A DNA stretch of 64,000 nucleotides, taken from Paraburkholderia antibiotica. GTDB lineage: Bacteria; Pseudomonadota; Gammaproteobacteria; Burkholderiales; Burkholderiaceae. Numbering within the stretch: the stretch's first letter is position 1; each line of letters opens with the position of its first letter. The notes beneath the pieces were generated by a model. The model was not told where the DNA came from. It ran no database searches and was given only the letters and a program-made list of their open reading frames with translations. The translations under genes and the position numbers were made by a program. The stretch is taken from positions 124,001-188,000 of the forward strand of contig NZ_JABBFZ010000013.1 of assembly GCF_012927125.1 (NCBI RefSeq), in the 5' to 3' direction. Shown here one piece after another: positions 1 to 11,144 of the stretch.

Positions 1-2649
<2,649 letters not shown>

Positions 2650-2899
2650 GCGGCGCCAGTGCGTGTGGTTGCCGTGGTCACCGTGGCTCGAGCGGCCCCG
2701 TGACCCGCATGCCCCAGTGGGCGCGGCGCAACAACGGGATGCTCCCGGATGACGCGCCGCCCACTATATCGCCGCTGAAAGCCTGAATATTTGCCGTCAC
2801 GGCATTTTCGGCTTTGTAGACTGAGTCGGCTTTCATCCTGTCAGGCGCGGCCAGAACGCGCCGGCCTACCGAGATTGCAACCGTCAACGGAGAAATCGT

Positions 2900-3109
2900 A
2901 TGAAGAAGCTGACGCTGGTACTGACCGCTGTTTCGCTGGCCGCGGGCGCTTCCGTGGCGCTCGCGCAAACCGCCGCGCCGGGCGCGTCGAGCGAGGTCAG
3001 TTCGTACTCGCCGCCCACCGAAAAGCACGTGAAGAAACCGAAGAAGAAAAAAATGAAGAAAGGCGCGTCCGCGCCGGCGGCTGCACCGGCGGACGCCGCG
3101 AGCCAGTGA
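2900..3109 (+). CDS. Small secreted lysine-rich protein, function unknown
   Basis: A 69-residue protein. Residues 1-22 form a clear signal peptide (MKKLTLVLTAVSLAAGASVA followed by LAQ), so the product should be exported to the periplasm. The mature part is only about 46 residues. It has a short Ser/Tyr segment, a strongly basic patch (KHVKKPKKKKMKK) and an Ala/Pro tail, with no cysteine and no recognisable fold. A GGAGAAAT Shine-Dalgarno stretch precedes the ATG. The gene stands alone between metH and a strong terminator, so it is probably its own transcription unit. The basic patch could bind an anionic envelope polymer, but nothing shows that. Confidence 0.75.
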   Translation: MKKLTLVLTAVSLAAGASVALAQTAAPGASSEVSSYSPPTEKHVKKPKKKKMKKGASAPAAAPADAASQ

Positions 3110-3137
3110 GCGGCGCCGCCTGCGCGCCCTGAATGAC

Positions 3138-3170
3138 GAAGAGCCCGCATCGAGCGGGCTCTTCTGTTTT
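3138..3170 (+). terminator. Rho-independent terminator
   Basis: GAAGAGCCCGC (3138-3148) pairs exactly with GCGGGCTCTTC (3154-3164) around a 5-nt loop, followed by TGTTTT. It ends the small secreted-protein unit. Confidence 0.85.
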
Positions 3171-3286
3171 GCGGCGCGGGCCATGCCGACACGCTTCGTG
3201 CGAGGCGCCGCCGCGCACCGGTTCGACTGGATGCCGCGCCCCCTCTACCGCAGCCGCCCGGCCTCTTCAGCCTCGGCGCGCCGGAA

Positions 3287-3613
3287 TCACAACCCCCAAA
3301 CGATATCGGCGTTTTCCTTCTGCGCCGCCCGCAGCATGTCGAGGAACGGATACGCGCGTTGCGCGAGTCCGGGCGGAATCTCGTGATGCTCGTGACCATC
3401 CTCGCCTTCGTGGAAATGGCCGTCGTGCTCGGCGCGCTCCTGCTTGTCGAAGGTGATCGCCGCTTCGAGCTTTTCGATCGCCGCGCCCAGTTCCTCGTGA
3501 GTGATCACACCCCGCTCTCCCAGCCGTTTGCCGACGATCCCGACCAGATAGCTCGCGAGATTTTCCAGCATCATCACGTCCGGGCAGGCGTGGCACTTGA
3601 AAGTAATCAGCAT
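3287..3613 (-). CDS. DUF1840 family protein
   Basis: A 108-residue cytosolic protein beginning MLITFKCHACPDVMMLENLA, which resembles the start of DUF1840 proteins. I chose this ATG over an upstream in-frame start at 3745 because the family begins at MLITFK and an AGGGAA stretch precedes it. A central helical part (GVITHEELGAAIEKLEAAI) is followed by a His/Glu-rich stretch (GHFHEGEDGHEHHEIPPG, about residues 70-87) and a conserved-looking C-terminal helix. The His-rich segment and the early CHAC could bind a metal, which is inference. DUF1840 has no known function. It is divergent from argS. Confidence 0.8.
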   Translation of the reverse strand: MLITFKCHACPDVMMLENLASYLVGIVGKRLGERGVITHEELGAAIEKLEAAITFDKQERAEHDGHFHEGEDGHEHHEIPPGLAQRAYPFLDMLRAAQKENADIVWGL

Positions 3614-3738
3614 GACTGTTCCCTTTTTCGTTATGTCGGGTTGACGCGCGAGCGGCCCGCGAGCGACCTGAGCGCGCTCGACGCGACGCCGTGCGGGCAC
3701 GGCGGCCGCGGCCGCCTGCGGCCATCTCATTGAACATA

Positions 3739-3752
3739 TTAGCACCTGCTAA
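3739..3752. promoter_or_regulatory. Operator-like palindrome TTAGCA-CC-TGCTAA
   Basis: A perfect 6-2-6 inverted repeat in the 434-bp divergent gap (3614-4047) between the DUF1840 gene and argS. It lies about 125 bp upstream of the DUF1840 start and 295 bp before argS. The rest of the gap is GC-rich and holds no convincing gene. The half site resembles the outer part of the HrcA CIRCE element, but the spacing is wrong for CIRCE, so the regulator is unknown. Confidence 0.4.
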
Positions 3753-4047
3753 AATCCGTCTGAACGGAAAAGCGTGCCGCTAGGCGCCGCCTGCAGCAAG
3801 GCTGCGACGAGCGGGACACCAGCGCGCGGCACGGTGCCTGAAGCCTGCGTCGCAACCTGCGTGCCGCGCGAAAGCGCATGACGGCAAACCGCCATGCTCG
3901 CCCATCGCGTCGCGGGCCCTGCGCCGGTCGACACGTCGGGTCCGCGCATGCTCGCGACGCCCGCCGCCGCTTTCCACACCTGCGCGACCGGCCGCGGCCG
4001 GCGCCTCTTCCGCCTTACCGGATTGCCTCACTGGACTCGCAACAAGC

Positions 4048-5838
4048 ATGCTGCCCGCACATAAACACACACTCGAAACACTGCTCGCCGAGACGGTGAA
4101 CCAGGTCGCGCTCGCCACCCAGGGCGCCGCCGAAGCCGCTTTCGTATCGCCCACCATCGCGCTCGAACGCCCGAAAGTCGCCGCGCACGGCGACGTCGCG
4201 TGCAACGTCGCGATGCAGCTCGCCAAGCCGCTGCGCGCCAATCCGCGCCAGCTCGCGCAACAGATCGTCGATGCGCTGCTCGCCAACCCGCAGGCCGAAG
4301 GCCTGATCGACGCCGCCGAAGTCGCGGGCCCCGGCTTCATCAACCTGCGCCTGACGGCCGCGGCCAAGCAGGCGGTGGTCGGCGCGGTGTTCGCCGAAGG
4401 CGCCGCGTACGGCCGCTCGCAGCGCGAAGCCGGCAAGCATGTGCTGGTCGAATTCGTGTCGGCGAACCCGACCGGTCCGCTGCACGTCGGCCACGGCCGC
4501 CAGGCCGCGCTCGGCGACGCACTGTCGAACGTGCTTGCGTCGCAGGGCTGGGACGTGCATCGCGAGTTCTACTACAACGACGCCGGCGTGCAGATCCACA
4601 CGCTCGCGCTGTCGACCCAGGCGCGCGCGCGCGGCATCGCCCCCGGCGACGAAGGCTGGCCCGCGTCGGCGTACAACGGCGACTACATCGCCGAAATCGC
4701 ACGCGACTACATGAGCGGCGCCACGGTCGAGGCAAGCGACGGCGCGCCCGTCACCGGCGCGCGCGACGTCGAAGACCTGGAAGCGATCCGCCGCTTCGCG
4801 GTCGCCTATCTGCGCCGCGAACAGGACATGGACCTGCAGGCGTTCGGCGTGAAGTTCGACCGCTACTACCTGGAGTCGTCGCTATACACGGAAGGCCGGG
4901 TCGAGAAGACCGTGCAGGCACTCGTCGACGCCGGCAAGACCTACGAGCAGGAAGGCGCGCTGTGGCTGCGCACCACCGACGACGGCGACGACAAGGACCG
5001 CGTGATGCGCAAGACCGACGGCACCTACACGTACTTCGTGCCGGACGTCGCCTACCACGTCGCCAAGTGGGAGCGCGGCTTCACCAAAGTTATCAATGTT
5101 CAGGGCTCGGACCACCACGGCACGATCGCGCGCGTGCGCGCCGGCCTGCAGGGTCTCGGCATCGGCATTCCGAAGGGCTACCCCGACTACATCCTGCACA
5201 AGATGGTCACGGTGATGCGCAACGGCGAAGAGGTGAAGATCTCGAAGCGCGCCGGCAGCTACGTGACCGTGCGCGACCTGATCGAATGGTCGGGCGGCGC
5301 GACGCCGGGCTCGGAAGCCGCGGTCGATCTGATCGACGAGGAAACCATCCGCCGCGGCCGCGACGCGGTGCGCTTCTTCCTGATTTCGCGTAAGGCCGAC
5401 ACGGAATTCGTGTTCGACATCGACCTCGCGCTGAAGCAGAACGACGAGAACCCGGTCCACTACGTGCAGTATGCGCACGCGCGGATCTGCTCGGTGATCG
5501 CCGAATGCAACACGCGCTACGGCATCGACGAGAGCACGCTCGCCAGCATCGACCTCGCGCCGCTTTCAAGCGAACGCTCGATGGCGCTGCTGAACAAGCT
5601 CGCCGAATTCCCGGACATGCTCCAGCACGCGGCCGACGAACTCGCGCCGCACGCGGTCGCGTTCTACCTGCGCGACCTCGCCGGTGAATTCCACTCGTTC
5701 TACAATGACCGGGCCGAGCGCGTGCTGGTCGACGATGCGGCCGAACGCAACGCGCGCGTCGCCCTGCTCGCGGCCACGCGCCAGGTGCTGGCCAACGGTC
5801 TCGCGACGATCGGCGTCTCCGCTCCCGTCAAGATGTAA
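4048..5838 (+). CDS. argS: Arginyl-tRNA synthetase
   Basis: Charges tRNA-Arg with arginine in the cytoplasm; a class I synthetase of 596 residues, normal for the family. Visible signatures are the N-terminal Add-1 region (about 1-120), the HIGH-type motif HVGH at residues 146-149 inside PTGPLHVGHGRQ, and the KMSKS-type motif KISKR at 397-401. A helical anticodon-binding domain fills the C-terminus and ends in the typical LGVSAPVKM-like tail (here IGVSAPVKM). The next gene, encoding a SPOR protein, follows after 79 bp. Confidence 0.98.
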   Translation: MLPAHKHTLETLLAETVNQVALATQGAAEAAFVSPTIALERPKVAAHGDVACNVAMQLAKPLRANPRQLAQQIVDALLANPQAEGLIDAAEVAGPGFINLRLTAAAKQAVVGAVFAEGAAYGRSQREAGKHVLVEFVSANPTGPLHVGHGRQAALGDALSNVLASQGWDVHREFYYNDAGVQIHTLALSTQARARGIAPGDEGWPASAYNGDYIAEIARDYMSGATVEASDGAPVTGARDVEDLEAIRRFAVAYLRREQDMDLQAFGVKFDRYYLESSLYTEGRVEKTVQALVDAGKTYEQEGALWLRTTDDGDDKDRVMRKTDGTYTYFVPDVAYHVAKWERGFTKVINVQGSDHHGTIARVRAGLQGLGIGIPKGYPDYILHKMVTVMRNGEEVKISKRAGSYVTVRDLIEWSGGATPGSEAAVDLIDEETIRRGRDAVRFFLISRKADTEFVFDIDLALKQNDENPVHYVQYAHARICSVIAECNTRYGIDESTLASIDLAPLSSERSMALLNKLAEFPDMLQHAADELAPHAVAFYLRDLAGEFHSFYNDRAERVLVDDAAERNARVALLAATRQVLANGLATIGVSAPVKM

Positions 5839-5860
5839 CCCCTCCGGCGCAATATGCATG

Positions 5861-5885
5861 CGGCCGTCGTTATAATCGACGGCCG
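5861..5885 (+). promoter_or_regulatory. Hairpin with a consensus -10 box in its loop
   Basis: CGGCCGTCG (5861-5869) and CGACGGCCG (5877-5885) are a perfect 9-bp inverted repeat, and the 7-nt loop TTATAAT contains a consensus -10 hexamer at 5871-5876. It lies 22 bp after the argS stop and 32 bp before the SPOR gene start. A T-rich stretch (CTTTTT) follows at about 5896. It could terminate argS, start the SPOR gene, or serve as an operator; no good -35 is visible. Confidence 0.4.
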
Positions 5886-5917
5886 TTCCTGGATTCTTTT
5901 TGCAGGTGATTCGTACG

Positions 5918-6715
5918 ATGGCAAAACCACGCCGCACAACAAAGCAATCGAAGCAAACCGGGGGTACTTTCATCGGTATCGTGCTGGGACTGATCGTCGG
6001 TCTGGCAATCGCGGTCGTGGTGGCGCTGTACATCACCCGTGCGCCTACGCCGTTCGTGTCGAAGGTCGCGCCGCCCGCGGCGCCGGACAACGGCGCGAGC
6101 CAGCCGCAATACGATCCGAACCGGCCGCTGCAAGGCAAGACGCCGGGTCAGCCGGTGCCGCAGGCCGCGCAACCCGCGCCGCCGAACACCGCGCCGGGTC
6201 AGACCAACGCGCAGACCCAGTCGGGCATGCTCGAAGAGCCGCAGATCGTCGAAGTGCCGCCGTCGGCTGGTAATACGAACGGTACGGCGGTCGCGCCGAA
6301 GCCCGCGCAGGACAACAGCGGCATCGTGGCTCCCGCGCCGGTGAAGAAGCCGCAGGCATCGAGCACGCCGGCCGCCACCGCGGCAGGCTCCGCGCCGAAG
6401 ACCACCAGCACGCCGAGCGCCACCGCGAACAACGCCAAGCCGGGCTCGACCGCCGCACCGGCGCCGGGTGACGCGAACACCGGCTACTTCCTGCAGGTGG
6501 GCGCCTACAAGACCTCCGCCGACGCCGAACAACAGCGCGCACGCCTCGCGTTCCAGGGCTTCGAGTCGAAGGTCACGCAGCGCGACGCGGGCGGCGTCAC
6601 GTACTACCGCGTGCGCATCGGGCCGTTCTCGAAGTTCGAGGACATGAATTCGAGCCGTCAGCGTCTGTCGGACGCGGGCGTCGATACCGCCGTGATCCGC
6701 TTCACCAAACAATAA
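5918..6715 (+). CDS. SPOR-domain membrane protein (FtsN/DedD-like)
   Basis: A 265-residue inner-membrane protein. A short basic cytoplasmic tail (AKPRRTTKQSK) is followed by one transmembrane helix (about residues 14-38, GIVLGLIVGLAIAVVVALYI) and a long low-complexity Pro/Ala/Gln/Thr periplasmic linker. The C-terminal SPOR domain (about 188-265) begins GYFLQVGAYKT and ends RVRIGPFSKFEDM...VIRFTKQ. SPOR domains bind denuded glycan strands at the septum, so a role in cell division is likely. I chose the ATG at 5918 because an in-frame start at 5900 adds only MQVIRT before the conserved basic tail. It follows argS, as in other Burkholderiales. Confidence 0.9.
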   Translation: MAKPRRTTKQSKQTGGTFIGIVLGLIVGLAIAVVVALYITRAPTPFVSKVAPPAAPDNGASQPQYDPNRPLQGKTPGQPVPQAAQPAPPNTAPGQTNAQTQSGMLEEPQIVEVPPSAGNTNGTAVAPKPAQDNSGIVAPAPVKKPQASSTPAATAAGSAPKTTSTPSATANNAKPGSTAAPAPGDANTGYFLQVGAYKTSADAEQQRARLAFQGFESKVTQRDAGGVTYYRVRIGPFSKFEDMNSSRQRLSDAGVDTAVIRFTKQ

Positions 6716-6897
6716 ATAAACGGTAACGCCGACCCGTGCGACGCCCCCGAACTATCGGCGCGCTGCGCGGGTCACAAGCACGATGGCCGCTTCGAACTAA
6801 CCGACTGGTGGGTCGGGCGGCCATGCCGAATCCGAAAAAGCGCTGACGGGCCGTTCGCATGGCGTCATCGCACTACTGCCTTATCTGGGTCTACAAC

Positions 6898-7536
6898 ATG
6901 AAAAAACTGCTGAGCATCCTGTTTCTCTCGCTGGGTCTGATCGCGGCCACCGCGCATGCGTCGCCGGCTGCACCGGTCGCGGGCAAGGACTACACCGTGC
7001 TAGCCACGCCGCAGCCCACCGACGTGCCGGCCGGCAAGATCGAAGTCACCGAGTTCTTCTGGTACGGCTGCCCGCACTGCAACGAATTCAACCCGTTCCT
7101 CGAAGCGTGGATCAAGAGGCAGGGTCCGGACGTCGTGTTCCGCCGCGTGCCGGTCGCCTTCCGCGACGACTTCATCCCGCATTCGAAGATGTTCCATGCA
7201 CTCGACGCGCTCGGCGTCGAACACGAACTGACGCCGAAGATCTTCAACGAAATCCACGTCAACAAGAACTATCTGCTGACGCCGGAAGATCAGGCCAAAT
7301 TCCTCGCCAAGCTCGGCGTCGACCCGAAGAAGTACATGGAAGCGTACAACTCGTTCTCGACGCAAAGCTCGCTGCAGAAGGACAAGAAGCTGCTCGACGA
7401 CTACAAGATCGAAGGCGTGCCGACGCTCGCCGTGCAGGGCAAGTATGAAACCGGCCCGGCCGCGACCGGCACCCTGCCGGGCACGATCCAGGTGCTCGAC
7501 TACCTCGTCTCGCAAGTCCGCGCCAAGAAGATGTAA
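6898..7536 (+). CDS. dsbA: Thiol:disulfide interchange protein DsbA
   Basis: Periplasmic oxidase that introduces disulfides into exported proteins. It is 212 residues long with a signal peptide (MKKLLSILFLSLGLIAATAHA, cleavage about residue 21). The thioredoxin-fold active site CPHC is at residues 58-61 (WYGCPHCNEF), and the cis-proline loop GVPTLAV lies near the C-terminus, both typical of DsbA. I chose the ATG at 6898 over an in-frame start at 6859 because it begins the signal peptide. It sits 15 bp upstream of an SDR gene, so co-transcription is likely. Confidence 0.95.
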   Translation: MKKLLSILFLSLGLIAATAHASPAAPVAGKDYTVLATPQPTDVPAGKIEVTEFFWYGCPHCNEFNPFLEAWIKRQGPDVVFRRVPVAFRDDFIPHSKMFHALDALGVEHELTPKIFNEIHVNKNYLLTPEDQAKFLAKLGVDPKKYMEAYNSFSTQSSLQKDKKLLDDYKIEGVPTLAVQGKYETGPAATGTLPGTIQVLDYLVSQVRAKKM

Positions 7537-7551
7537 TTACGAGGCGCCGGT

Positions 7552-8325
7552 ATGACTTCACCGCTGAAGGTTTTCATTACCGGCGCATCGAGCGGCATCG
7601 GCCTCGCGCTCGCCGGCGAATACGCCCGGCGCGGCGCGATTCTCGGCCTCGTCGCCCGTCGCGGCGACGCGCTCGCCGCGTTCCAGCAGTCCCATCCCCA
7701 GAACACCGTTTCGATTTACGCCGTCGACGTGCGCGACGCGGAAGCGCTCGCCGAAGCGGCCGCGCGCTTCATCGCCGAACACGGTATGCCCGACGTCGTG
7801 ATCGCCAATGCCGGCATCAGCCGCGGCGCGCTCACCGGTCACGGCGATCTGCGCACGTTCCGCGAAGTGATGGACATCAATTATTTCGGCATGGTCGCGA
7901 CGTTCGAGCCGTTTGCCGCGGCGATGGTCGCCGCTCGGCGCGGCACGCTCGTCGGCATCGCCAGCGTGGCCGGCGTGCGCGGCCTGCCGGGCTCGGGCGC
8001 GTACAGCGCGTCGAAATCGGCGGCGCTCAAGTATCTCGAAGCACTGCGCGTCGAGATGCGGCCGCAGGGCGTCGGCGTCGTCACGATCGCACCGGGCTAC
8101 ATCCGCACGCCGATGACCGAGCACAATCCGTACAACATGCCGTTCCTGATGGATGCGGACCGTTTCGCGGCGAAAGTCGCGCGGGCGGTCGAGCGGCAGA
8201 CCTCGTTCGCGGTATTCCCGTGGCAGATGCGGGTGGCCGCCATGCTACTGCACGTGCTGCCGCGCTGGCTCTACGACCGCGTGTTCGAACGCGCGCCGCG
8301 CAAGCCGCGCGCCGTCGCCGAGTAG
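7552..8325 (+). CDS. SDR family oxidoreductase
   Basis: A 257-residue classical short-chain dehydrogenase. The NAD(P)-binding motif GASSGIGLAL is near the N-terminus (about 10-19), followed by NAG (NAGISRG), a catalytic Ser strand (VGIASVAGVRG) and YSASKSA with the YxxxK pair. The C-terminal segment (VFPWQMRVAAMLLHVLPRWL) is hydrophobic and could attach to the membrane, as in proteins that act on lipid substrates. It is translated between dsbA (15 bp before) and a BtuF-like gene (3 bp after). The substrate cannot be told from the sequence. Confidence 0.9.
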   Translation: MTSPLKVFITGASSGIGLALAGEYARRGAILGLVARRGDALAAFQQSHPQNTVSIYAVDVRDAEALAEAAARFIAEHGMPDVVIANAGISRGALTGHGDLRTFREVMDINYFGMVATFEPFAAAMVAARRGTLVGIASVAGVRGLPGSGAYSASKSAALKYLEALRVEMRPQGVGVVTIAPGYIRTPMTEHNPYNMPFLMDADRFAAKVARAVERQTSFAVFPWQMRVAAMLLHVLPRWLYDRVFERAPRKPRAVAE

Positions 8326-8328
8326 CGC

Positions 8329-9144
8329 ATGAATCCCCGTGCGGTCGATGCAGCCGGCGTCGCGCACGAGCCAGCCGGCGCCGCCGCGCGCATCGTATCG
8401 CTGGTGCCAAGCCTCACCGAAACGCTGTTCGCGCTGGGGCTCGAACGGCAAATCGTCGGGCGCACGGGCTTTTGCGTGCATCCGCGCGACAAGGTCCAGG
8501 CGGTACGCAAGGTCGGCGGCACCAAGGCCGTCAAGCTCGACGCGATCCGCGCGCTGTGCCCCACCCACCTGATTGTCAATATCGACGAAAACGAGCGCGA
8601 CACCGTCGAGCAACTGCGCGCGTTCGTGCCGCATATCGTCGTCACCCATCCGCAAACGCCGCGCGACAACCTCGCGTTGTACGCGCTGCTCGGCGCGATC
8701 TTCGGACGCGAGCAGCAGGCGCAGCGCCTCGCCGACGCGCTCGACGCACGGCTGCGGGAAGCCGCCGCGCACCACTTCGCCGCGCAGAACGTGCTGTACC
8801 TGATCTGGCGCGAACCGTGGATGAGCGTCGCGCGCGACACCTACATCGCCGCGATGCTGCGGCTCGTGAACTGGCACACGCTGCCCGACGTGCAAGGCGG
8901 CACGCAGGGCGCCGCGCGTTATCCGACGCTCGATTTCGACGCCGCGCCGTGGCTCGCGCAGGTCGATCGCGTGCTGCTGTCGAGCGAGCCGTACCGCTTC
9001 ACCTCCGCGCATCGCGAAGCGCTCGCGCGCGAGCCGCGCATGGCCGGCAAGCACATCGAGCTGATCGACGGGGAAATGGCCTCGTGGTACGGCGTGCGCG
9101 CGATCGACGGTATCGCCTATCTGCTGCGGCACGCGGCGGCGTGA
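8329..9144 (+). CDS. Cobalamin-binding-protein-like (BtuF/helical-backbone receptor fold)
   Basis: A 271-residue protein of the periplasmic-binding class III fold. It opens with RIVSLVPSLTETLFALGL and continues RTGFCVHP and VGGTKAVKLDAIRAL, all characteristic of BtuF-type receptors for vitamin B12 or chelated metals. It lacks a recognisable signal peptide: the first 20 residues are polar/Ala and start 3 bp after the upstream stop. So it may act in the cytoplasm or be exported from an unrecognised start. No permease or ATPase is adjacent. Because metH and icmF in this window need B12, a cobalamin-salvage role is attractive but inferred. Confidence 0.75.
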   Translation: MNPRAVDAAGVAHEPAGAAARIVSLVPSLTETLFALGLERQIVGRTGFCVHPRDKVQAVRKVGGTKAVKLDAIRALCPTHLIVNIDENERDTVEQLRAFVPHIVVTHPQTPRDNLALYALLGAIFGREQQAQRLADALDARLREAAAHHFAAQNVLYLIWREPWMSVARDTYIAAMLRLVNWHTLPDVQGGTQGAARYPTLDFDAAPWLAQVDRVLLSSEPYRFTSAHREALAREPRMAGKHIELIDGEMASWYGVRAIDGIAYLLRHAAA

Positions 9145-9429
9145 GTGGCAACACGAGCGGCGACATGAGCCGGGCCGCCGGCCCACGCGCCGCCGCACCC
9201 ATATGGATATGTGGATTAAATTGTTGTCGCCATAATCGCCCTTCGATAAGCTTTCGCGAAGACGCGCCGCCGGCCCCGCACGAGGCCGGGATCGCCCGAT
9301 CTGTACGGCGGCGCCGGGAACGTATCACAATCGTTGCGACGCGCGCGCCGGGATCGCTGCCCGCTCACGCATCGCCGCCATAAACACAACCAGACGCACA
9401 GCCTGACTGCGCTCGTTACCGGAGATCCT

Positions 9430-11016
9430 ATGCGCTTCAAACTGCTCGCAGCCGCCATCCTGTTCACAGCGCCCGCGCTCGTGCTCGCCAAACCGCTGAC
9501 CGTCTGCACCGAATCGAGCCCCGACGGCTTCGACGTCGTGCAGTTCAACTCGCTCGTCACGACCAATGCGTCGGCCGACGTGATCTTCAACTCGCTGGTG
9601 TCGTTCGACGAAGGCGCGAAGAAGGTCGTCCCGGCACTCGCGGACAAGTGGGAAGTGAGCGCCGACGGCCTCATCTACACGTTCCATCTGCGCCCGAACG
9701 TGCAGTTCCAGACCACCGACTACTTCAAGCCGACGCGCGCGCTGAACGCCGACGACGTGGTCTTCACGTTCAACCGCATGCTCGACGACAACAATCCGTG
9801 GCACAAGGTGACGGGTGCGAGCGGCTTCCCGCATGCGCAGTCGATGGGGCTGCCGAAGCTGATCAAGTCGATTACCAAAGTCGACGACAACACCGTCAAA
9901 TTCGAACTGAACGAGCCGAACGCGACCTTCGTGTCGATCCTGACGATGGGCTTCGCGTCGATCTATTCGGCCGAATACGCGGACCAGTTGCTGAAGGCCG
10001 GCAAACAGGTCGACCTGAACGCGAAGCCGATCGGCACCGGACCGTTCGTGCTGAAGAGCTACACGAAGGACGCGGTGATCCGCTACGACGCGAACCCGAC
10101 CTACTGGGGGACGAAGCCGAAGATCGAGCGCCTGATCTATGCGATCACGCCCGACGCGACCGTGCGCGCACAAAAGGTGAAGGCCGGCGAATGCCAGATC
10201 GCGCTGTCGCCGAAGCCGCAGGATCTCGCCGACGCGAAGAAAGACAAGTCGCTCGCGATCGTTCAAACGCCGGCATTCATGACCGCGTTCGTCGCGCTGA
10301 ACACGCAGAAGAAGCCGCTCGACAACCAGAAGGTGCGCGCCGCGCTGAACATGGCGTTCGACCGCACGACCTATCTGAAGACCGTGTTCGACAACACCGC
10401 GACGCCGGCCGTGAATCCGTTCCCGCCGAATACGTGGAGCTACAACCGCTCGATCAAGGGCTGGCCGTACGACCCGGCCAAGGCGAAAAAGCTGCTCGCC
10501 GAAGCGGGCTATCCGGACGGCTTCTCGACGACGATCTGGGTGCGTCCGAACGGCAGCGTGCTCAATCCGAATCCGAAAGCCGGCGCCGAGTTGCTACAGG
10601 CCGACTTCGCGAAGATCGGCGTGAAGGCGGAAGTGAAGGTGATCGAATGGGGCGAGCTGATCAAGCAGGCCAAGCAAGGCCAGCATGACACGCTGTTCAT
10701 GGGCTGGGCCGGCGACAACGGCGATCCGGACAACTATCTGTCGCCGCTCTTCAGTTGCAACGCGGTGAAGTCGGGCATCAACTTCGCGCGCTTCTGCGAT
10801 CAGGATCTCGACAAGCTGATCGCCGACGGCAAAGCCACCTCCGATATCGCCAAACGCACGAAGGCGTACGAAGCCGCGCAACAGATCATCCACGATGAGG
10901 CACTGTGGATTCCGCTTGGCTATCCGACGGCTGCGGCGATCACGCGCACGAACGTGAGTGGGTATCACGTGAGTCCGTTCGGACGGCAGAATTTTGGGAC
11001 GGTGGTGGTGCAGTAA
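9430..11016 (+). CDS. Peptide ABC transporter substrate-binding protein (DppA-like)
   Basis: A 528-residue periplasmic solute-binding protein of family 5 (SBP_bac_5). The signal peptide MRFKLLAAAILFTAPALVLA is followed by KPLTVCTESSPDGFD, as in dipeptide-binding DppA. Later segments (WEVSADGLIYTFHLRPNVQF, ANPTYWGTKPKIERLIY, LFMGWAGDNGDPDNYLSPLF) are typical of the fold. A GGAGATCCT Shine-Dalgarno site fixes the start at 9430. The permease and ATPase genes are not next to it: a terminator follows directly, so it is an orphan receptor here. A haem or dipeptide ligand is possible by family. Confidence 0.9.
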   Translation: MRFKLLAAAILFTAPALVLAKPLTVCTESSPDGFDVVQFNSLVTTNASADVIFNSLVSFDEGAKKVVPALADKWEVSADGLIYTFHLRPNVQFQTTDYFKPTRALNADDVVFTFNRMLDDNNPWHKVTGASGFPHAQSMGLPKLIKSITKVDDNTVKFELNEPNATFVSILTMGFASIYSAEYADQLLKAGKQVDLNAKPIGTGPFVLKSYTKDAVIRYDANPTYWGTKPKIERLIYAITPDATVRAQKVKAGECQIALSPKPQDLADAKKDKSLAIVQTPAFMTAFVALNTQKKPLDNQKVRAALNMAFDRTTYLKTVFDNTATPAVNPFPPNTWSYNRSIKGWPYDPAKAKKLLAEAGYPDGFSTTIWVRPNGSVLNPNPKAGAELLQADFAKIGVKAEVKVIEWGELIKQAKQGQHDTLFMGWAGDNGDPDNYLSPLFSCNAVKSGINFARFCDQDLDKLIADGKATSDIAKRTKAYEAAQQIIHDEALWIPLGYPTAAAITRTNVSGYHVSPFGRQNFGTVVVQ

Positions 11017-11049
11017 GTTTGCGCTGCGCTTGAAGATTGGTGTGTAAAT

Positions 11050-11080
11050 AAAAAGCCGACCTTGGAGTCGGCTTTTTTGT
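11050..11080 (+). terminator. Rho-independent terminator after the DppA-like gene
   Basis: AAGCCGAC (11053-11060) pairs with GTCGGCTT (11067-11074) around CTTGGA, followed by a TTTTTGT run and preceded by an A-run, so it may work in both directions. Confidence 0.88.
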
Positions 11081-11144
11081 TTCTGGATTCCGGGGGAGAT
11101 AGCTTTCGCGCTGCCCGCCCCACGCCCTTGCGGATAATCCAGCA

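Noticed and set aside
3739..3752. CIRCE element for HrcA
   Set aside because: The outer half-sites are similar, but the spacer is 2 bp and the inner bases do not match.
9145..9429. Cobalamin riboswitch near the BtuF-like gene
   Set aside because: No B12-box-like stretch or suitable long leader was seen.
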